Shown piece by piece: positions 1 to 11,262 of a stretch of 64,000 nt of DNA. This DNA is from Strigops habroptila (lineage: Eukaryota > Chordata > Aves > Psittaciformes > Psittacidae), in the NCBI RefSeq assembly GCF_004027225.2, contig NC_044277.2:29154995-29218994 (forward strand). Direction: 5' to 3'. A program made the position numbers and the translations under genes. The stretch's first letter is position 1, and each line of letters begins with the position of its first letter. The notes below the pieces were generated by a model. The model was not told the origin of the DNA. It made no database searches and saw nothing but the letters and a program-made list of their open reading frames with translations.

Positions 1-3000
1 TGTTCATTCTCCCACAGTCCCAGGGTGGACTACCTGGAACTCCTTTCCGTACCAGTAAGGTTATTCAGAACTAGCCAATGTTTTGGAGCAGTAACTGGGA
101 AGAGTAATGCGTAATGGCTGATGAATTTTGATGCTTCATTCCATTGCATGGCTGGCACTGGAGCTTCCTTCAAGCAGAAGGCATAGCCTTGTCTGCAGGG
201 GGGCATGTCACTGCACAACAGCCAGACGCAGAAGTGACCTTGTGCTCCCCGCTCAGTTGATGAGCAGGGCAGAGGCATGTCACAGAAGCGATGATGTCGC
301 TCACTGAGAAGGGGGTCAGAAGGTTGCCACCTCTCCTTTTGAACAGCATCTGGTAGACAATTTTCTGCTTAATATTGTCAATCATTCCCTTGTTCTTGAA
401 GGTGCCTGGCTGTCCTCCCAGCTGGAGTGAGAACTTCAATGATCACTATAAAGCAAAACAAATGCAAAGTTTACAAAGGGGGTGTGGAGAAGGCAGGTCC
501 CCAAATAAAGAAGTTGGCAGGGACTCAAATGCCTGGGATTATGAGAGAAGTGGAACACACACACGGTTAGTGCACATGCTGGTTTGAATACTAAAGCTCA
601 AACAAATACATTTGTTGCACTCTGAAAAGTGAAAAGTGAAGGGCTACTCAAGCAGTTTGTGTTTAAAAAAAAGGCGGTGATTAAACGTGCAGAAAATTGA
701 GGGTTTCTTTGCTTCCTTTTGCTGCTAGACTTTTTTTAAAGGCAAGGAACTGCAGCATAGCATCAGTCTAGGAGGAGGCAGGAGCAGAGGGCATCTTGCC
801 TCTAGTGATAAAAAGCTGGCATTCATGGGCAAGGGGAAAAAATATTCAGAGACTAAACTCAATAAATGTATCTTTTTTTTTTTTTTTTTTTTTTTTTTTG
901 CAGGCTCATCAGAAACAAAAAGAAGAAGGGGAAAGAGAAAGCAGAGCTAGTCAAAGCAGGATTCTGGGTGGTCCAGCAAACTGCACACAGCTATGTATCT
1001 GCCTGCTCATATGAGGAAAACTAAAGCACACCCCTACTAGTGCTTGGTAGCCATGGCTAGTGCTTGTTGCTGCTGGCAACTGCACTGTTGATAGATCAGG
1101 TCGTCCCTGGCAGAAGCAGTTGTGGGACCAGGAAGCAGGATGATTATGGAGTAATGTCTGTCTGAGTGTTATGGAAGAATCTGTGCTTTCCACAGCAAAA
1201 GGAACTCTTTCCCCAGTGTGGTGTCAGGCAAGCTTTGCCTGCAGTCACGATCACGGTATAAAGGAGCAGTAGCTGAACAGAACAAAATGTCAAACAGATC
1301 AGTAAATAATTATATAAAAACGAGAGGAATGCTTGACTGAGAGATGGACTGTATATAGTGTTTGGGAAAAGTATGTATCATAAGAAAACTCTACCAGATT
1401 TTAATCAGTGTAAGTCAATGCCAGGGAAAGCTAGATTTTTTTCCAGTGGCACAGAACTGCCTGGTAGGTTTCCTGAAAGAAGTTAGACAATAATTCTTCA
1501 AGATGAACTGCAAAGCTGTCACTGTAATTCACCTTTACAGAATGTTCTGGAAGAACTTCTGGAGGGAGATACATACTTACATATAATTGTCAGTCGAATT
1601 GTCTCATATGTCTTAGAGAGAGACATTTCTTGTTTGGAAATAGGAACTGATTGCTAAGGTTAGAGATGGAGAAGCATCTGAAACACTTGCACTGTGTTGG
1701 AAAGCTGCGTACACAAAGGGAGTGCAAATGTGCACATTAACTTTTAATAAGCTTGGAAATCATTGGCATGTAAACAGCTATTATTACAGCCAGAGCATGT
1801 ACTTTCATTAGAGGCATATTATGCTGTAGCACAATCAGGAGCTATCTCTGTTGGGTGAAGTGATGCCATATTACCCCATGTATCACAAGAGTTTACTTGA
1901 TGGCAGGACGTGGCTGTGGGCCAGAATTGTTCAGCAGTTCACCCCAAGAGTGCTAAGACTGAGTCTCAGGGAAAAAATGTTGATGGGTAAGAGTGGATTA
2001 TGGCTTGTGTTTGTCTCTTCACTATTTGTGAATGTAAAGACACTGAGAACTGTATCTAGGACTCCCTGACCATCCTTAGAAAACTTCCTCCATAATTTAA
2101 CTCCCCTGGGAAGCACTGAAAAGGAAATGGGTTCAGCTTCAGCTCCATTCATACTGCGAGTCAGACAGACTGGAAGAAATGGAGCAAACAGTCATTTCTA
2201 TCTTTTGTGTGTATCAAATATTGTGAGAGAAGCTATTCTTACTACAGCTCCAATCTGGCTCGCCTGAGAAGTGCTAGAAAGCTTTAACCAATCTGTTGTG
2301 GAGTTGTCAACACGGGCTTCTCATTGCATTTGATAACCCAGCAGGAGTAAAAAGCATTAGCAGCTCAGATTACTGATCAAAAGTCAGTATTCCTCTCTAA
2401 ACCCCTTCCTGGGATTGCCCTGCCTGTTAGCCCAGTGAACTCTGGACAGGCATTCCTTATCCCTCCTGCCCCCAAAACTCTTTTGCCACCTCTCCCTCCA
2501 CCAGAATTTGGATACACTATTCCTCAGTCACCCTGTCCAACTTTTCCAGGGCTCACCTGCTCTTCTGCTCTGCTTTGAGAGCTGAGGGGCCATGACCTAA
2601 TGGAGCCTTGAGGGGGGCAGAAGAGGCAGCATCCGGGAGGATGGGGCAGCCTCCTGCTGGCAGGCAGGCAGGACTGGGATGTTTTACATGTCCCCAAGAA
2701 CCTGCCTGAGCCTCTCTTCTCTGCCTCCTGCCACCATGCTCCCAAGACAGAGAGCCCAGCTAGGAATTTTTGAAACAATTGTTGTTGAACTGGCAACTAA
2801 AAGCCAGATTATTGGTTAACAGTCTCTTTTTATGTTCATCCAGCAAAACCTCAGGGCAAGAGGCATCAAGTCAGCTGTATCTTACACAGGGTTCCTGGAA
2901 CCAACGTGATGGAATACAGAGTTCAAACAGAGGCTGAAATGTGAGCAGTGCTGGAAGCTGAGACATGTCTCTGCAAGCCCAGCTACTCCTTATCATCGCT

Positions 3001-4150
3001 ACTTTCCACAAGAGATCCTTTGGTCTCCATTCTGTTATTTGTGGTGTTCATACTAGCAAATATAATCCAGTCCAGTGACTAGGTGCATAGAATTTCTAAA
3101 GTTGGTTCTGTTTGCTACAATTAAAACATGTGTATCCCAGAATGCGGCTGATAGGAGTGGGACCTTCAGTAACAGGATTATAATCATACATCACAGATAA
3201 CTGTGAACACACGCCACTACAGATGATCACAATTGGGTTTAAGTGATATTCAAATGACATTAAATATTTCAAATAATGCTAATACTAGGATGTATCGGAA
3301 TTATTCAGTTTCTATACCTTTGAGGTACAAGTCTGAGGGAACTGAGAATACTATTTAAATTCATGGTGGAATTCATGGTTGAGGCAAAACTTAAGCATAA
3401 CTTCACTGTCAAATTGGAAACCTTGGAAGAACGAACAAAAACAACTGGTTTGTGGGGTTGGGTTGACATGAAAACTATCTTCATTATTTCTTTAAGAATG
3501 GGTACTGTATTATGCATCATTTCTCACATAGAATGTTCTGCATGCTATATTCCAAAAGGAGTAAATACCATTACTTTTTGACAGGAACAAGTTAACCCAG
3601 CTTTAGAGGTGAAGCTTGGCCCCATGCTGTTATGTGTACATTTGGCCCATTGGCACATCTCTCAAACAGAATGTGTGGGGAGAAAGGCACTGAACACTGA
3701 AAAGGGAATTACTGTCATTCACCGGTAAATAGCAAAGAATATATATGGCTCGAAAATAACATGTAAATGCAGACTTAAAGCTTATATGTAGAGGAACAGG
3801 TTAGGAAAAGCATGTGACAAACTGAAGTATAACTCAGTCTCAGGAGGCTTTAATAAATTGTATAGAAGCCGATAAATTTAAATAGTGACTGCAATAACTT
3901 AAAACTCTGTTTGGAAACGATATTAATTTAAAAACACTTTTCAGGGAAGTATTTTAAAGCTTAAAGTCCATAAGTACTACAACTTCGACTGGAAATTATT
4001 TCCCTAGCCATTGTGGATAATTTTATCCTCAACAGGGTGTTGATTGCTCTGCTTTTTCATATTGAACCTCCCTTTCCCCTCCCTCCTCCCCCAGTTTGTT
4101 ATCAGCTTTTTCCCCCAAAAGTTCTATTTCTCCCATTCATGTTTTCTGGG
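1..4150. other. Upstream intergenic sequence, no recognised gene
   Basis: AT-rich sequence before the CpG island. All open frames here are short and do not resemble a protein I know. It contains a long T run (873-899) and an exon-like segment on the minus strand (305-445), treated under findings. In mammals the gene upstream of ZNF704 is PAG1 (from memory); I see no PAG1 coding sequence here, so if that order is conserved PAG1 lies left of the window. No CR1 copy was recognised in this part. Confidence 0.6.
873..899 (+). repeat. Poly-T run, 27 T
   Basis: Uninterrupted run of 27 T followed directly by GCAG. It could be a simple length-variable homopolymer or, read on the minus strand, the poly-A end of an old retroposed copy. 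The T-run plus CAG also mimics a splice acceptor, but no exon is supported downstream. Confidence 0.85.
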
Positions 4151-4505
4151 GAGAGGGGAAAGCCTCCCAGGCCACCCAGGCCCGCGACACCTGCCCGCCT
4201 GTCCCGCTCCCCGGCCCTCCTGCCGTTCGCGCAGACTAAACGCGGCGGGGTGCAGGAGGGGACGCGCCGGCGAGTACGGACCCGCGCCTCGGGTCCACCT
4301 GGGCCGAAGCCGGCGGTCGGCGGAGCCGGCAGCGCTCCGCAGGGAAACCGGCCCGCGGCTGCGGGCGGAGGCAGTGCAGCCCCGGCGCCCCGCGCAGCGC
4401 CTGGCGGAGCCGCGGCCGGCGGGAATCCAGTCCGGGTTTTGGTGCCGGGGACCGGCGGCGGCGAGGAAGGGCGAGCGGGAGCAGACCCCGTGCCGCGCCC
4501 GACAG

Positions 4506-4540
4506 CCGGGCCGGGCCGGGCCGGGCCGGGCCGGGCCGGG
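4506..4540 (+). repeat. (CCGGG)7 pentanucleotide repeat, G-quadruplex candidate
   Basis: Seven perfect tandem copies of CCGGG. The plus (sense) strand therefore carries many GGG runs separated by CC, which fits the G-quadruplex pattern. A shorter cluster of the same unit occurs at about 4780-4800, just before the start codon. If the transcription start lies upstream, both would be in the 5' UTR of ZNF704 mRNA. Confidence 0.9.
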
Positions 4541-4643
4541 AGGGCAGGCCGGCAGAGGAGGAGGAGGGCGGCGGGAGCAGGTGGGCGAGCGGCGGGGCGG
4601 CCGCGCCGGCACTGGGCCCGCCTCGCCGCGCCCGCGGGCCCCC

Positions 4644-4691
4644 ATGGCCGCAGCGCGCCCGCCGCACACACCCACCGCCGCCCCCCGGTGA
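4644..4691 (+). other. Possible upstream open reading frame (15 codons) in the ZNF704 leader
   Basis: ATG at 4644 with G at +4 but C at -3 opens a 15-codon frame that stops with TGA at 4689-4691, 124 bases before the ZNF704 start codon. It matters only if transcription starts upstream of 4644. The sequence CGGTGAGC at its end also resembles a splice donor, so a non-coding first-exon boundary here cannot be excluded. Confidence 0.35.
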
Positions 4692-4815
4692 GCGCCGCCG
4701 CCGCCCCTGGGGCTCGGCGCTGCCGCTGCGCGCCCGCGGCGGGGCCGCTACCCGCGGCCGGGGCTGAGAGCGGCGGGAGGCGGGCCGGGCCGGGCCGGGC
4801 GGAGGAGGAGGCACC

Positions 4816-5097
4816 ATGCAGGCGCGGCGCTTGGCCAAGCGCTCCAGCATGGGCAGCCGGCGGCTGAGCGCGGGGCCGGTCGCCGCGCAGGCGGACGCGG
4901 TCCGGCCCCCCAAGCCCGAGAGCGCCTGGAGGCCGCCCCGGCGGGAGGGCTCCGCTGCGGCGCTGGAGGAGGAGGACGAAGACGAGGACGTGGTGGTGGA
5001 GGTAGAGGAGGAGGAGGAGGAAGAAGAGGGCGGCCTGGGGAGTCCCCCTCCAACGCTGACCGGACACGGCAAGGGACCCCCCCGCGGGACCCTCAAG
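4816..5097 (+). CDS. ZNF704: ZNF704 coding exon 1 (N-terminus, 94 codons)
   Basis: First coding exon of zinc finger protein 704, a nuclear C2H2 factor related to ZNF395 and SLC2A4RG. The protein begins MQARRLAKRSS, which matches the ZNF704 N-terminus I know, and exon 2 confirms the identity. Residues 1-46 are basic and proline-rich. An acidic stretch follows at about 51-71: EEEDEDED, a short valine patch, then eight glutamates encoded mostly by GAG repeats. The exon ends GTLK at a good donor, AAG|GTGCGT, phase 0. The start at 4816 has A at -3; the in-frame ATG at 4849 (residue 12) has both A at -3 and G at +4 and could serve as a second start. The exon seems shorter than the mammalian one as I remember it, mainly in low-complexity sequence. 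The same frame stays open past the donor to a stop at 5518-5520, so ORF length alone would misplace the exon end. Confidence 0.9.
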
Positions 5098-6060
5098 GTG
5101 CGTCCCGGGGGGGCGAGGCGGGAGCGGGGCGGTGTCGGCAGCCGCCCGGCCCGGCCCGGCTCGGTGCCGGTAGAGGGGCCCGGGCAGGGGTGCCGGGCCG
5201 GCGGGGCGGGGCAGGCCGGTGCCCTGAGCCGGGCAGGGGGGCGGCCTCTGTGTCCCGCCCCGGCCGGGCGGCCTGCGGCTGTCAGCGGGGGCTGGGAGCG
5301 GGCTGTCGGCGGGTCGGCCCCGGCGCGGCTGGGTGCTCTGGGGGTCCGGTGCGGACGGGCCCGCGCTCAACAAGTTTCAGGGGAAGCGGGTGTGCGGTGC
5401 GGCCCGCGGGAAGCCGCGGCGGGCCGGCCCGGGGGCTCCGGAGCCCGGGGGGGCGGTGCGGGCAGCTGCGCGGCTCAGAGGCGGCGTGGGTGGGGAGTCA
5501 CGGTGTCTGGAGTAGTTTGAGTACCGGGAATAAAGACTTTCCTGGGCAAAGTGCGCGGCAGCGGGGCTGCTGGGGCGGTGGAGGATGTGCAGCCTGGCCG
5601 TTTGCCATGGCGGAGGTTTTCAAGAGTCGAGTCGTGCCCACCGAGTGTCTGGTGGGGTGTGCGGGGAGGGCGGCCGTGGTGAGGAGACCTGCATGGGCGG
5701 CGGGTGAGAAGTTTGTAATGCAGCAGCACTATGCAGAGGCCCGATTAAAATCCCATGGGAGTGTGCTCGGGCTGTCCTCTGAGTTTGGTGCGTTTTGGAG
5801 CAACCTGCTGAACACAGTCTCTGAGATCCTGCAGACGTGGGCTTGTTTTATTATGGTGCGTTTTCTGTAATTAATTTTCTCTTGGGATAACCTGCATAGT
5901 AGGGTTAAATTTGTGTGTAGGTAGGTCTGTGGAGGATTTATGTGATACTTGTGCAGTGGTTATAGAATATAAATGTGCGTAAAAGTTTAAAGGGTGTCCA
6001 TGTGGATTGATTTATTTTTATTTTTTTGTTTAAGGTAGATAATGATTCTTACTTAACAAG

Positions 6061-6442
6061 AATTGGGTTTGTTCAGCCTTGAGAAAAGAAGGCTCAGGGG
6101 AGACCTTATCACCATGTTCCAGTTTTTAAAGGGTGGCTACAAAGAAGATGGAGACTCCTTTTTGTAAGGAGTCACATAGAAAAGATGAGGGGTAATGGGC
6201 ACAAGTTACTCCTGCGAAGATTCTGGCTGGGGACAGGAGAAAAATTTTTCACAATGAGAACAACCAGCCATTGGAATCATCTCCCCAGGGACATGGTGGA
6301 TTCCCCAACACCAGACACTTTTAGGATTTGGCTGGATAGGGAACTGGGACGTCTAGTCTGGATCATGCTTTGCTTAGAAAGGTTGGACCAGATGATCCTT
6401 GTGGTCCCTTTCAACCTGGTATACTATGATTCCTTGGTTCTG
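6061..6442 (+). mobile_element. CR1 LINE 3' fragment (+)
   Basis: Recognisable CR1 3'-end sequence: TTGTTCAGCCTTGAGAAAAG at the left, then the conserved GGTTGGACCAGATGATCCTT and a degenerate terminal tail (TATGATTCCTTGGTTCTGTG). It is 5'-truncated as usual. The open frame at 6185-6445 lies wholly inside it and is not a gene. Confidence 0.92.
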
Positions 6443-9400
6443 TGAAGAGATCAGGGTTGGCCTAGTAGTAGTGCCATGTTCCCGTTGTGGTCTTCCCTGT
6501 AATCTCATAAGGGAAAAAACCCCAAAAAACTGAACAAAACTGAAACCAAACAACCAACAGAAAGATCCCCGAAGGAAGGCAGCAGCAGAAGCACAAGTTA
6601 TCCCCATGTTGCTTCAGAGCAAACTTGTTATAGCGGTGGCAGGATAAATCTGCCCCAGTTGGGTTGTTGTACCCTGTGTGTGTAGCTCTTCAGTGAGTCT
6701 GTCAAAGACCATGAGATGTGGTTATGGTCTGCCTGTGTCAAACCATCTGTGCTCCTGAGGCCTCACAGGCTGGGACAACTGTTGCTACAAAATCTTTTGA
6801 CACTTGACTGGTAGCCTAAGGATGAAAGGCACCATAATGAGCTTCTAGTTCCATCAGTCTTCCCATTGCATTGAAACTCTTGGTGGTAGAGGAGGCCTAG
6901 GGAAACTTCTGTTGTGTACCTAATAAGAAATATGAAACTATCAAATGGAGCTCAATAATCCGAAGTATCAACTGGATTACATTGGTATAATCTGCATATA
7001 ACACGGGTTATTGGAGTGTACTGTTCTCTTTGTCAGCCCTCAACATGCTTTTGAAGAGTGGGTCTGTTAATATAAGTAAAGGTTGCTGGTATTTCTGCTT
7101 TGCAATTAAGACTACATGTGCATATAAGAACATTGTGCTTGCATGTATTTACTTCCCTGGACAGTGAATCTGCCTCATAGATGAGTAATGTATGTTAGGA
7201 TACTTTTTGTGTGCCTAATAAACTCTCAAGTCACCTTTGGTTAACAGGTGCAGGTATTTACCCTCTTTAGGAGAATATTTCTAATCATCATGAGCTGCTT
7301 GGGTTTTGTTTTCACTGTTTATACTTTTGAGTACTATAAAATAAAAAAACTGTTAAAATTTAATATTTTAAAGAAATTGTCTTTGGTTTCTGTATGTTTC
7401 TCTAGTGATTGTTAGTGTAGAAGTACATAAAGCTTAATCTAAGGGTTCTTCCAAGTAATTTTAAAGCAGCAGATTAAGCTTGATTGAAGTGGGCATAAAA
7501 TGAATGCAGAGGTCCACCTGCAGAGCTGCAGGAGAGTAATAGGACTGGCATGATCTGGCTGTGGTTTGTCAAATAGGATTCCTGCCAAATGGAAACTGGC
7601 ATGGGGTCAGCAGTGTTTGACTCCTGTGCCTGGCCTTCCAAGTTGGGGTCTGGGAGCAAAGCGAAATGACAGGGTGTCCACTGCTGAGAGGGGGCATAAA
7701 TGGTTGCAGTGTTCAGTACCCTTCAGAACAAGACGCGTCCTGAAGAGCTTCAGAATTTAATCACACTTGAAAGCAGTATGGTCTGGGTGCTGGTTTTGCA
7801 GTATATGCTATCCAGATAATGCAATTAAAAACCAGCGCGCAGTGTTTTGGGGTGTGGTATAGATACAGATGATGCACATGTATACTCAATGTCTGTGCCC
7901 GTGGGTGGAATACAGTTTTAGAGCTAGAGGTTTCATGGGCTCCTCACAGAGTCACTTCCATGGAGCACCAATGATACGTGGATGAATGCATCATAGGGTC
8001 TGCAAGGGAATTAATATTTTTTTAAAGTACTTGAGAATAGTTAAGCTGAAGAAAGTAACAGCACCATCAGGTCACAGCTGTCTTGTCTCCACCAGAAAGA
8101 AATCCGTGGTGTGGTTGCACCACTGGTAGCCTGGTTTTGACCCTCACTCTTAAGCATGGGGCTAGAGAGGAAGAAGTACTTTATAAAGACAAATCTTATT
8201 TCTCCAATTTCTAAAGTCTTGGAAGGAGAGAACAGATATGACATAAAAGAGGGTGAGAGAGACTGCTGGTCATGGAAAAGATACAAAAGTTGCTTCTTTA
8301 TATTGCTGTAAACGCACAGATGTCCCGCTGGAGGACACTGGAGAAAACTTTTATTGCTCTCCTTCCCGCTGCTATTCTAACATGATGCTGGAAGAAACAA
8401 TGAGCATGCTGTGCGTAGCTGGTGGGCAGTGGCAGCATAGCCAGAGAGTCTTTCAGAGCCTGTAAAGCCTTGTTGAGATGTGCTGGGATTTCTTACTCCG
8501 TCAGATACTAGTTCATTCATCTGCATAGGGAAACAAATAACACTAACGTGCTGATTATACAGACTCATTTTGCACGTGAAACTCTCTCTGTGCAACCCAT
8601 ATTGCTGCTTTAGCTACAGCTAGATTTCCAGCCATTTGAAATTATATGAAAAAGAGTAAATAGCCTAATTACCAGTACTTAGTCTTGAAATTTGGATTAA
8701 TTTGCGGCCCTATTTATTTCATCTTTTGTGTGGAGCTTGATTTAGATACCACAAGCAGCCACATTAGTACCGTGCTGGGGTTAATTCACTCCATGGAAAC
8801 TGCTGGGTTTGGTGATCTGGAGAGAAGGTTTTGAAGTAGGGTCCATCAGTGGTCTGCGACGCTGAGTTTGTCTGGTACTTACAAGCAAACCCCAGTGCAA
8901 GTAGCAGAGCTATGCTAATTTGCCTGTAAACCACTGGAGCGCTGTGATTGAGGATTTGGGCTAGTAATGACACGGGCTTGTGATAACTTGCCAGCATGTC
9001 GCAATGTTTTCTCTACCATTATAAATAGTAAAGGGGTTAGTGCCTTCTTCTGTTTAGCCCAGTTGAGCTGCCACTTTATGTCCAGCCAAATTGCTGTCTG
9101 CAGGTTCAGAGTACGGATGCAGGATGTTTCTAACCTAGCTGACTATGGGGACTGCTCCTGTGCCTCTAGCATTATGTTGCCATGGTCTCTGCTCTTAGCT
9201 TACCATATGCGCCCATGAAATTACCCATTCCAGATATTGGCTTGTGTGTGAGCACTTCTTGGTAGTTCACAAGGATGAATTTCCTGCAAATGGATTTATT
9301 CCTGCAGATACGCAGCTCCCAAAATCACGGGCAATTAGCAGATGAAGAGTCTGAAAACTAAAGACCCAGAGAGCTGTGCTGCGACACAGAAGGAATAAGA

Positions 9401-10837
9401 AAGCCCAAGATGCGTAAGCAAGATGTCAACTTCATGCACATTGGGCTCAGTTTTGCCCACCTTGTGAAGAGGAATTTGGAACAACTACAAAGTACAGAGC
9501 ACATGCAAGTCTGTGCCAGAGGCTTCAGAAGGGGGATGGCAGATACTGGTAGGAGTCTAGGCTGATTCAGGAAAAAATATGCTTTTGGACATTTTTGTGA
9601 TTTGGTTTGTTTTGGGTTGGATTTTTTTCTTTTGCCCCCTTTTTTTTTTTAGGTAGAAACATCTGTGTAATTCATAGGATGTAGAAGAATCTTCAGAGTT
9701 TGTCTGGTAGAAATCAGTTGGCTATTACTTACATGAGTTGCTTGGCTGGGTTGAATTCACTCTCTACTCCTTTGCTCTTTTTCTCTCCATTGTTTCTAAA
9801 GCTGTTGTCCTTTAAATCAGACTTTCAGCTTCAGCTTTACTGTTTGAATGGGCTGTAGGCTCGTCTTGGGCGAAACAAACTTTTTGGGTTTTGCTTCGTT
9901 AGCAAAGTGCCACTTAATTTAGCTTTTGTGTGTGTGTGCAAATACATTTTAACGGGCAACTTGCAAAACACAAACTTCAAATACCGAATTCACTTGGTGG
10001 AGAAATCTCTAAGGCACATAGGGAACTTGCATGCTAACCTAAGAGTAAACTGAAATGTTCCCTCTCAGACTAATAATGGTATATTTTTATAAATACTGCT
10101 AGTTATTAGAACACCAGAACTCATGTTCTGATCTTGAATCCTGTTAGTCTAGGCTGTGTACAAACTCAGGACAAACATGATCTTGCTCTACCCTCTTCTG
10201 TGAAGTTGAAGAGTAACACAAGAGATAATGAATGGATACTGGTGGACTCGGGGGAACAACTGAAGGGGGAGACAAGAGAAGTAGATGAATACCAGCAGCT
10301 TAGCCATATTTTTGTAAGTAGATAAACTGAATTAGTTTTTAAATTTCAAACTTAATTTTGTTCCTTATAGTCCTTGACTGAAAATCTGGGTGGTGAAGTT
10401 GGTGTGGAAACTGCGCAACTAGACTTGGGATTTTTTTTTTTTTTCCTTAATAAAAATTAAAAAAGTTGATATGTAGTGTGGATTAGTGGGGGCAGAGCTG
10501 GGGGTGGCGGGATTGCAAGATGGTATTTTTTCTTAACTCTCCCATAATAAAGAATGAACGGGAGTAATTTGCTGAGGATCTTTGATGTAATTTGTTGTTG
10601 TTGTTTGTTAGACACAGATCAAGCATAACCACTTTTCCCTTAAAAGGAATTGTATTACAAAATTGTAACTATGTGAGAATAAAGAGGTGCAGTGTAGCCA
10701 CGAGCAGTTTTGATCCTTATTTGCTAGATAGTTTTCAGTCTAGAATGAGTTCAGGAGAGAATGATGAGTTGGCTGCCTTCAGGTGTGCAGCCTGTACTGG
10801 TGGGTAGAGATGTGCTGCTCAGTAGGGAACCTCCCGT

Positions 10838-11262
10838 GTTTCAGTGTGTGCCTATTGCCGCTGGCCCTGTCACTGGGCACCACTGAGAAGAGCCCAGCTG
10901 TGTCTTCTTTGTACCCTCCCTTCAGGTATTTATAGGTGTTTGTAAGATCCCCCTGAGCCTTCTTTTCTCCAGGCTGAACAGTCCCAGCTCCCTCAGCCTC
11001 TCTTCAAAGGGTTGATGTTTCTGCCCCTTCATCATCTTGGTGGCCCTTTACTGGCCTCGCTCCCGTATGTCCCTGTCTCTGCTGTGCTGGGATCCCACTA
11101 CTGGATACAGCACTTCAGGTGTGGCCTCACTAGTGCTGAGCAGAATCACCTCCCTTCACCTCTTGTCAGTAGTTTTGTCTAGCGCAGCCCAGGTCACCAT
11201 TCACCTTTTTGCTACAAGTGCATATTGCTGGCTCAAGTTCAACTTGGTGTCTACCAGCAATG
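10838..11262 (-). mobile_element. CR1 LINE internal 3'-region fragment (-)
   Basis: On the plus strand it reads as reverse-complement CR1: CTGTCACTGGGCACCACTGA, CCAGGCTGAACAGTCCCAGC, then the CACTTCAGGTGTGGCCTCAC motif and a segment ending near GTCTACCAGCAATGATGC. The terminal ATTCTATGA tail is absent, so this is an internal fragment or one whose 3' end has decayed. It is diverged and old. The frame at 11037-11312 is a by-product of it. Confidence 0.9.

Larger units (their letters stand above)
4150..5560 (+). promoter_or_regulatory. ZNF704: CpG island promoter of ZNF704
   Basis: Composition switches abruptly near 4150 from AT-rich to very GC-rich with frequent CpG, and returns to normal soon after 5560. 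The island covers the 5' leader, coding exon 1 and the first part of intron 1, as in a typical TATA-less vertebrate CpG-island promoter. Several GC-box (Sp1/KLF-like) sequences are visible, for example near 4592 and 5200-5216. I see no TATA box at a sensible distance. The exact transcription start cannot be placed by eye; it must lie upstream of the start codon at 4816, probably between about 4200 and 4780. Confidence 0.85.

Noticed and set aside
4013..4867. 284-codon plus-strand frame running into exon 1 in another frame, and the 215-codon frame at 4044-4691
   Set aside because: Low-complexity translation of the CpG island; out of frame with the recognised ZNF704 N-terminus.
4102..5373. 423-codon open frame on the minus strand across the CpG island, plus a 286-codon frame at 4236-5096 (-)
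   Set aside because: GC-rich sequence has few stop codons. The product is Pro/Ala/Gly/Arg low complexity and lies antisense to the true exon 1; no family resemblance.
5190..5870. 226-codon plus-strand frame in early intron 1
   Set aside because: Intronic CpG-island sequence with no recognisable domain and a composition driven by GC content.
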